Assembly: GCF_030052815.1 (NCBI RefSeq)
Contig: NC_079498.1
Span: 70,666,992-70,730,991, forward strand
DNA length: 64,000 nt
Reading direction: 5' to 3'
Source of the DNA: Hevea brasiliensis
Lineage: Eukaryota > Streptophyta > Magnoliopsida > Malpighiales > Euphorbiaceae
The translations under genes and the position numbers were made by a program. The notes beneath the pieces were generated by a model, which searched no databases, was not told the origin of the DNA, and saw only the letters and a list, made by a program, of their open reading frames with translations. This document shows positions 56,337 through 64,000 of this stretch, one piece after another (the stretch's first letter is position 1; every line of letters starts with the position of its first letter).

Positions 56337-59145
56337 GGACCGTTGACTAGCCCTGGACTACCTTGAGAAATATTTTTAAGACTTAAATAAACATCTATTG
56401 AAGTATAATAGACATTAGAAATGTCAAAGAAAATTAAAGAATTAGTATAAAGAAAAATGAAAAATTCAAGAAACCGATAAAAATTGGTGTTACCGAAAAA
56501 TCGGAAATGCAACCCGAAGAGGGGCATTTTGGTCATTTGACACGTAGAGTTGGCTTTTGACCTAAATGACCATGAGAAATAAGTGGTATTATATTTTGAA
56601 AATTTAATGAAAAATGAAATTAAAGATAAAATGTGATTAAGGGAAATTAAGGGGTGGAAATTTGGGATAATAGAAATTTATGAACAAATTAATGTTAAAT
56701 TAAGTTAGTGGAGCATTAGTGGCCATATAACACCACATGAGGATAGTACAATCTTCATCTTCTTCCTCATTTTATCCCTAGTCGAATTTGTCTTCCTCCA
56801 TTAGAAACCTCCATGGCCGAATTTTAAAGCTCCCATAACTCCACCAATTTCAACTCGAAACCTAAGGCTCACTTCATTAACTTTAATCCTCACATCACAA
56901 GGAAGCATTTGATGGTAATTTGAAGCATGATTGGTGAGGTTTTAGCAAGCTCCAATAAGAGGTAAGTGCTTATTTTCTTCCCTTGCTTAACTAAAGTTTG
57001 TGTTGAAGTTATGGAGAGTATTTTGGTTGAAAAATTTAAGGAATTAATTGAGTTATTGATGGGGGTACCTTTTGGTAGCCATGAAAATGCATGGTTAGTA
57101 ACTTATTTTTACTTGTATTTGATAGGAATTAAGGTTGATAAGAGTGTTTAAATGTATAAGAGTTTGATTACCATGGGTATAGTTTGAATTGGTTATGTAA
57201 AGTGAGGTTGTGAATTGAAAATGGGAGCTTGAAGTATATGTGTAAATTGGGCAGCCTTGATGTGCTTAGGAAGGCCTTAAATTCATGTATAATTAATGTT
57301 AATTTAAGAGTAATGGATTGTATTTTATGGATTTTGATTAGTTGAACTAGGTTTGGAGAGTTGAATTGTACTTGGACATGGATTAAATTGCTAGATACTT
57401 GATCAATTAAATTGATATTAGTTGTATTGAACTATTGTTCGACATTTTATTTCATTAAACTGAGTTTTTGCTGGAAAAATTACCAAATTGAGTTGTTGTT
57501 GGTCATTTGACGAAATTGAAATGTGAATGGTAAACATTAGAAGTGTAAATTCTCAAATGCAGATTAAGGTTAGTAAGGGCAGTATGCAAATTGGACTATA
57601 AGTGAAAAATTGTGACCCCAATTGGTATGAAGCTAATTGGAGGTGAAACTAGGCATAAAATGTGCCAACTTTCATGTTGGAAGCCTACCTAAATTCTATC
57701 CAGAAAGTGACATGAAAATTGACCAAATCTGGTTGGTAACATTGCAAACCTGAAAATTGACCATTTGAATAGCAATCAGTATTTTAGCCATAACTCAATC
57801 AAAACAGGTCTAAATGACCTGAAATTTATACCATGGAAAGCTTAGACATAGAGCTACAACTCTTATGAAGACATCAAAGCCCAAAAATGACCAAAACCAA
57901 GTAAAAATGCTTGCACAAGTTGGGTTACAAAAACTGGCCGAATTGACTTTGACCTAAAAATGACCTAAACTTTGCAATATAAGTGCAACTTTACCAGCAC
58001 TAGTAAACTGACCCTAACTTGGTCCATAGAATTTCAAATGACTTGAATTCAGTCCCAAAATTTCAATAAGACATAGATCTACAATATTGGTATTTTGACC
58101 AAAACCCAAAAATCAAGGGAACTAGGTCAATTAACTTGATTAAATTGGCACACTAAATATGGAATTAGCACATTTGATCATAAAATCCAGAAAATTCAAA
58201 TAAGCATATCTCCCACTAGAAGTGTCCAATTTAAATGAGCCATACAAATCTAGAAAGCTAAGAAAGAGACCTAAAATATTGTTTTAGACAACTTTCTCAA
58301 ATTATAAATGTATAAGGTCAGAATTTAAGGTCAAGCCATTGACCTAATTGAGGACCATGCCAATATAGGACCTTTGAGTCCAAGTTAACAATTTGTCTAT
58401 AAAGAATTCTATAAAACTTGAAAAATGGTAAGCAAAATTTTTTGTTGTCCCTAAGACATAGGGCAACAATACTTATGAAGAATGCTAGATCTCAATGTCA
58501 CACCCTACTCCCCCGTAAGATGTAACATGATCTCGTAGTACACCTAATGAATTACCGTACTTCGCCTACCGATAACCCATTAGATATACTACAAGGGATT
58601 TTAAAAACAATTTTTGTGAAATTTAAATCATCGATTAAAATCTAGTGTTATAAAATTTTTTTAAAATTTCGGCAAAGTGCCGGCTGTATTTTGAGAAAAC
58701 AGTTCTTCAATCCTGTAAAAGAAAATGCTCCCAATATGTTTTCTCAAATACAACTTCAATAACTTCATTTGCACTTATAATTCAAATCTCAATAATCAAA
58801 TCAATCTCCTCATAAAAGAAACATTTCATTGATTACAAGACTCAAAATTAATATTACAAAACTATTCAGATAAATGAAATCCCAAACTTACATTTACAAT
58901 AATTTACATTTAATTACATATCAAAATATTTTACAATAATTTACATTTAATTACATATCAAAATATTTTACAAGAGTTTTTATACAACTGCTCAAATAAT
59001 TTACATACATATTATTACATGCATACATCAAAACCTATGTACATGGGTATACCTATAATATACCTGGAGCTGATCTGAAAGTGTCTTCAAAGAAACTTAC
59101 TCACTGCTCTATGCTCTTTTACTGCATGACAAGATACAAAGCTAT

Positions 59146-59166
59146 CGCTGAGTGGTGAACTCAGTG
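59146..59166 (-). other. Conserved LTR-T stem-loop
   Basis: On the minus strand CACTGAG, a 7-nt loop, CTCAGCG, then ATAGCTTTG and a T-rich run ending GCAG. Confidence 0.5.
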
Positions 59167-59418
59167 GTGCACAACTATAATTTAAAACATAGTACAATAT
59201 ACATTGACAAAATTTACAGTAAATAATTTGGAAATTTGAATATTCATCAAATTCCAAAACTCAAAATATTCATTGCCAATAATGTGAATCATTTGTATAA
59301 AATGACTTTGATCACGAAATTCAATTTACCAAATCATGACTAACCATTTAAGGTAGTTCCAACAAAATCAATTATACATAAATCATAATTGAAATCATAA
59401 TTCTTTACCATTCAAAAG

Positions 59419-59601
59419 CCATTCTGTATCTCAAAAACCATTCTGTATCTCAAAAATCATTCTGTATCTCAAAAATCATTCTTCATCTCACTAACTATGC
59501 AAGACTAATCCGAAAGGGCCATATTCGATATGATTCTAACTCCCTATGGTCGGGGAGGTCGAATCAGATTCTAACTCCCTATGGTTGGGGAGGTCGAATC
59601 A
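59419..59601 (-). repeat. Short tandem repeats in LTR-T
   Basis: About four units of 20 bp (CATTCTGTATCTCAAAAA type, 59419-59490) and two 35-bp units (59532-59566 and 59567-59601) differing by one base. The 35-bp units contain CTCCCTATGGTCGGGGAG and correspond to the CCTC...GTGGG stem-loop units of the forward copies. Confidence 0.82.
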
Positions 59602-62600
59602 TCGTGCACAGTACCATCACAATAATGAATCTTCCACAAGGGCCATAACGATAAAATAAACTTAGATCTAACCTCAAATCATAGGCAAATCTAAACCTGT
59701 GCATGTACCATGGTAATCAAAACACAACTAACTCCATTGTCTTCTCAACAAATGAGAGAGACGGGTAATAACCTAGTCAAGCATCTATAGTGAGATATAA
59801 AACAATATCACAATCCTTTCGGTGAGCATAAATCACAATATAATTCGATTCAAATTCAATTCCAATATCCAATAATTTTTATGCTCATCACAATTCAAAT
59901 CATAAATTTGCATTTTTCCATGAAAATTACCATCAAAATTCAAAACATGTTCTATCACAATTTTCCAAAACATAATTTATTCAATCCATAACAATGCTTA
60001 ATACTTGTGGAAATACCATTTCACAAAGCTAAATTCATTCATACTATAACAATTTCAATAATCATTGAATTAAATCCAATGCTTGTTAAACAAAATACAT
60101 AAGAAAAATATGTCATTTAATCATATAAAATATTCAAAAAAAAAATCAGTTAAAAACTAGTTGCGCACAAACCTCTGATAATTGTCTCTTGGTCTTGACT
60201 CAGTGTTTCCTTCCCTTTCCCGGAGTCTTTGCTAACTGAGAAACACAATTTGAAGTGTTTCAGTACTTAATTAAACTGTCTCTAATGATAATGTTTGATA
60301 AATAATTCACTGAATGCTATTATTTGCCTAATCAACTTAATATATCAACCCTCGATGCGTTTTAGGTAATTTAGGTTTTAACGTTACTAATATGTCACAT
60401 TTGATAGTCTTTTAGTGTTGGTACATGTTACCAAGTTCATTTCCGTGTATACTGCATTTTCTTGCAATTTGCTGGTCCAGGATACTGGTTTGACCTAGCT
60501 GGACGACCTAGTTCCCTCGGTTTTTGGGTTTCAGCCTAAACTAAAAACTTGTAGATCTATGTCTTATGGAACGCAAGGCAAAATTTCAGGTCATTCTGAG
60601 TTATGTAGACCAAGTTATGGTCATTTTACTATTGCTGGTCAAATTGCACCAAAATTGGTCATTTTAGGTTCGGCCAGTTTTTGGACCCGAACTTGTGCAA
60701 GCTCTTTGACTTGCTTATGGTCATTTATGGGCCTTGGTGTCTTCATAAGACTTGTAGATATGGGTCTTAACTATACATGGTTAAAATTTCAAGTCAATTG
60801 GACCTGTTTTGAGTGAGTTATGGCCTAAACACTAACTGCTGCCCAAATGGTCAATTTTCAGGCCTTACTTGCACTTAATCCGGATTTGGTCATTTTTCAA
60901 GCTACCTTGCAAGCAGAATTTTGGCAAGCTTCCTTCATGAATGTTGGCACATTTTGTGCCTAGTTTCACCTTCAATTGGTCTCATACCAATTGGAGCCAC
61001 ACAATTAAAGTTCTAGGCCTAAAACTCAAACTGCCTTATTGAAATTCTTGCATACACATCAAGCATCACTTTTAACACTCACCAAACTTAACATTTAAAC
61101 CAATTCTGGTTGTACCAGAACCTAAACATAATTTACAACATTTTATAGGTCATTTTGGCAGCTTACAATTACATTCAATGTGCACCAACAAGTGCAGAAT
61201 TTGTCCAACTCAATTTACAACAATTCAATCACCAATTCATGCTCATTTACATGTCAAACTTCACACCATCATTCATGCACTCAAACTGCCATAACAACCA
61301 ACACATTTTAACATTATTATTCCATAAAACCAAGCATGAATTCCAGCATTCTTCAAGAGCTAACAAACTGCCACAATGGTACATTTACATTCCATTAATT
61401 TCCAAGCTTTAAATTTCATTTCACATTTACATATTCTAAATATACATCACCCAAATGATTACCCATACACATAAATAATTAATCAACCTTCTAATCCACC
61501 ATTTACAAGCAAGAGTAAACTATCTTCAAGGTGTTTCCATAGCTGCCAAAAGTATACATTCCCATTCAACATCAAACCTCAAAATTTTCTTCATAAATCA
61601 AACACCCATAACACCCTTACAAACTTTAACAAAGCAACAATAAAAAACTCAAACTTACCTAAGGATGAGACTTCTCAAATCTTCACTAAACTTCCTGATT
61701 TTGGTATCAAACACTTCCTTGTGATGTGGGGATAAACTTTAATGAAGCAACCTAGGTGTTTGGAGGTGAAATGAAGAGGATGATGAAACTTGAACCAATT
61801 GCGGCAATGGAGGTTTTGAGAGAGTTCAATTCGGCATGGTGAGTCTCAAGGTTGAAGATGAAGTTTAGTGGAAGTAATCTACCCATGTGATGTTAATTTA
61901 ATCCCCAAAGTGCTCCACTCACCCATTTTTAATGATTTAATAAGTGAAAAGTGTTAATTACCCAATTTGAACCCCATTTTTGCTATTTATATTAGGTACC
62001 CCTAATTTAATTTTTCATTATATTTTCCAAGTGTAATATCATGTATTTTCAATGGACATTTAGGTCAAAAGACAACTCGGAGTGTCAAATGACCACAATG
62101 CCCCTGTTCGGGTTGCATTCCCGATTTTTCGGTAACACCGAGTTTTGTCTGTTTTTCGATTTCTCACTTTTCTTTGTACTAATTATTTAATTTTTCTTTG
62201 ATATTTCTAATGATATTTATACTTCAATTGATGTCTCTTTAAGTCTTAAAATTAATTTCCAGGGTTCCTCATGTCCAGTATTAGTCAACGGTCCACACCG
62301 TGACTTCCCCGTGTGGTCACCCATCGCTAGGGTTCCCGGCTCGCTTAACTTGGTTGCATTTCTTTACTATTATTTTTCCTTTGTTTTTCTTGTATCTTCT
62401 TTTCTTGTACTTCATTATTTAATGTCTCCTCACTCATATCGAACTGTAGTTCTAGGCATCCTAGCTGTCCGGACAATACTGGTCACCGGAACAGTAGAAC
62501 GCATTACCGAACATAGGGGTGTTACACTCAATGTGATTACAAACAGTCCAAATAAATTAGTAAAATCAGAACTGAAAATGCCTAAAAAGGAAACTAAAAC

Positions 62601-63061
62601 TTAGATTTGACCTAGTTATGGTTAATTAACCATAACTTGAGCTATACAACTCCAAATGGAGTGATTCAAAAAGGAAATTAAAGAAGACACAATGAGAAAC
62701 AATTTAATGAAGAGAAATCTGTTAAATTTATACTGTAGCCTAGTCCAATAGACAGTAAACATTGGTTATGAAATCTGAAAAATGGCAATAAAATATAATA
62801 AGCTTTAAAATGAAATTGGTAACGTATACCAACACTTAGAGACTATAAAATGTGACAAATTGGGAACATTAAAATTAATTCACTTAGTGTGTATTAATGG
62901 TCAACATTGTAGGTTGACTAATGAAATGAATTGAAGGGAATAATATCAATAAAATTTAGATAATGGATCTTATTACTAGAAACAAATTAACTGAGTACTG
63001 AAACACTTTAAATTGTGTGTTTCAGTTGAAAAAGATATTGAGAAGCATATGGAACATTGAG

Positions 63062-64000
63062 TGTAACACCCTTCCTGTAGTAATTCCATACATTCTACTA
63101 TTCTGATGACCTGTGTCGGTCTGGACAGCTAAAACGTTTGGAAAAATATTTAAACTAAAGTGAGAAGCCATAATTAACTCAAATATTAATAAGAAAAATT
63201 TAGAAAAAATTTTAGAAATAAAATACAACCAAGTTAAATGAGCTGGTGCCCTAGCGATGGGTAACCCAGTGGGAAGTTGCGGTTCTCGCAACTAGAAGCC
63301 TTAGACCAGGGGAAAAATTCATAAAACAAATTTTGAGACTTTAGAGAAGGGTCATTGAGGTTCCTATGGCATTAGAATGCTAAGAAAATGCTTAGAAAAA
63401 TTTTTCAATCGGTACAGACAATTTTAGTCTGTTACGCCAAACGGAGGACATTTTAGTCATTTTGCCTTCAGAGGTGATTTTTGGCCGACTTTTCCAGTAA
63501 AGTAAATAATTATTATGACATAAAATGTGAATAAATATTGCTAAAAATTAAATTGAAAATGAGTAAAGAAGAAAAGGAAAGAAAATGAAATTAAATGACA
63601 AATTTGACATCACATGATGTCATCAACCCTTTCCCCACCAATCAAAATTAAGCTAACCTATTAAAAAGGGATAATTGAGACAAAAATAAACAAAAGCAAT
63701 CAGATTTATCTCCTTCACCCAAACCAGCCAAAACACCTTCCACACCCAAACCACCATTTAAAGCTTATCAAAGCTTCAATTCCCACCTTAAACCACCTCA
63801 AAACCCTAACTTGCCTTCATTAAAAATTATCCCTACCACTAAAGCAAGCCTTGGGCAGCAATTTGAAGGGAAGAAAGTGAAGTTTTTAAGTCTTGAAAAG
63901 TGACTAAGTGAAGCTTAGTGCCACTTTTGTTTATTTTTCTCTTATATTCTTTGTTACAACATTAATCTAAACTAGAAAATTTAAAAATGGAACAAATTAA
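63062..64000 (+). mobile_element. LTR-T, left part, runs off the window
   Basis: Starts TGTAACACCC after the flank ttgag (63057-63061) and matches 48018 onward along its visible length. The right end and its target duplication are beyond the window. Includes the U3 segment ACATTTTAGTCATTTTGCC (63449) and a pyrimidine- and A/C-rich leader region near 63700-63850. Confidence 0.9.

Larger units (their letters stand above)
58496..62526 (-). mobile_element. Solo LTR-T, minus strand (4031 bp)
   Basis: Starts TGTCACACCC and ends GGGGTGTTACA, flanked by the perfect target duplication ctcaa (58491-58495 and 62527-62531). Minus-strand features in order: U3 with the GGGGCATTGTGGTCATTTGA motif (about 62105-62086), TATAAATAG (61991-61983), CCTTAG/GTAAGT (GT at 61669-61668), repeated modules, short tandem repeats, hairpin (59166-59146) and acceptor-like GCAG (59125-59122). 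It is closely related to 1-2544. No coding sequence. Confidence 0.93.
41657..64000 (+). mobile_element. Athila-2, non-autonomous gag-only Athila-like element
   Basis: 5' LTR (41657-45211, with a nested solo LTR-C), Asp-type primer-binding site, a gag-like ORF, about 1.9 kb of non-coding interior, polypurine tract and the start of the 3' LTR at 52464. The 3' LTR is broken at 52844 by a stack of LTR-T elements that reaches the window end. Net interior without the nested gypsy insertion (47234-51613) is roughly 2.9 kb and shows no RT, RNase H or integrase motif. Such elements depend on proteins of relatives. Confidence 0.83.
52464..64000 (+). mobile_element. LTR-A, 3' LTR of Athila-2 (start only, then interrupted)
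   Basis: Positions 52464-52844 match the 5' LTR 41657-42056, with several substitutions and a deletion of some 20 bases near 52765. At 52844 an LTR-T begins inside it. The rest of this LTR is expected beyond the window; the base order after the insertion should continue from the equivalent of 42057. Confidence 0.85.
52845..64000 (+). mobile_element. LTR-T inserted in Athila-2 3' LTR, carrying three nested LTR-Ts
   Basis: Starts TGTAACACCTC after the flank cgact. Its own parts are 52845-53082, 56342-58495 and 62532-63061; its end lies beyond the window. The U3 motif GGGGCATTTTGGTCATTTGA is at 56521-56540, TATA-like TATAAC near 56726 and GAG/GTAAGT at 56959-56967. The third part ends in GGAACATTGAG, the segment that in the copy at 54900-54985 lies before the hairpin region. 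Confidence 0.85.

Noticed and set aside
1..64000. Host genes, rRNA, tRNA genes, microRNA precursors or viral (non-LTR) insertions.
   Set aside because: Every stretch was assigned to a retrotransposon by homology within the window, coding motifs or position between paired LTR and duplication boundaries; no remaining segment carried gene-like signals.

Overview
This window is plant repeat-rich nuclear DNA, almost certainly a eudicot; the species cannot be named from sequence alone. It is visibly AT-rich. I found no host gene, rRNA, tRNA gene or bacterial-type signal. Nearly every base can be assigned to LTR retrotransposons nested inside one another. The evidence is Ty1/copia and Ty3/gypsy protein domains, primer-binding sites for plant initiator-Met and Asp tRNAs, polypurine tracts, TG...CA long terminal repeats (LTRs) and 5-bp target-site duplications (TSDs).

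Three LTR families recur. LTR-C (about 2.1 kb, copia) begins TGTTAGTAGTATGCC and ends CTTCA; it occurs seven times. LTR-T (about 3.2-4 kb, Ty3/gypsy, apparently Tekay/Del-type chromovirus) begins TGTAACAYCC and ends near GGTGTGACA; eight LTRs are whole or partial. LTR-A (1.4-1.6 kb, Athila-like) begins TGAT and ends GAAACA or CAAACA. A fourth LTR belongs to a different copia family.

Block 1 (1-16980) is a minus-strand Athila-like element (Athila-1). It was entered by a solo LTR-A (12320-13951) and a minus-strand copia (Copia-3, 7373-11869). Copia-3 in turn holds a solo LTR-C (7692-9820) and the right part of Copia-1 (2545-7372). Copia-1 is interrupted by an LTR-T whose left part lies before the window (1-2544).

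Block 2 (16981-41651) is one 5'-truncated gypsy element (Tekay-1). It was split by a solo LTR-C in its reverse transcriptase (18042-20131), by complete Copia-2 in its RNase H (20986-30530), and by a solo LTR-C and a reversed LTR-T in its 3' LTR. Its integrase-chromodomain reading frame (30967-32352) is the only long undamaged ORF in the window.

Block 3 (41657-64000) is Athila-2, a gag-only non-autonomous element. Its 5' LTR holds a solo LTR-C, its interior holds a rearranged gypsy element with two U5-type ends (47234-51613), and its 3' LTR holds an LTR-T that contains three further LTR-Ts.

All coding regions except the Tekay-1 integrase are pseudogenes, and many stops fit C-to-T decay. The most interesting points are the palindromic gypsy insertion at 47234-51613, possible intron signals and covarying hairpins inside LTR-T, a strand-symmetric CTG-to-TCG pattern in Copia-2 that looks like a consensus artefact, and loss of the protease region in Copia-2.
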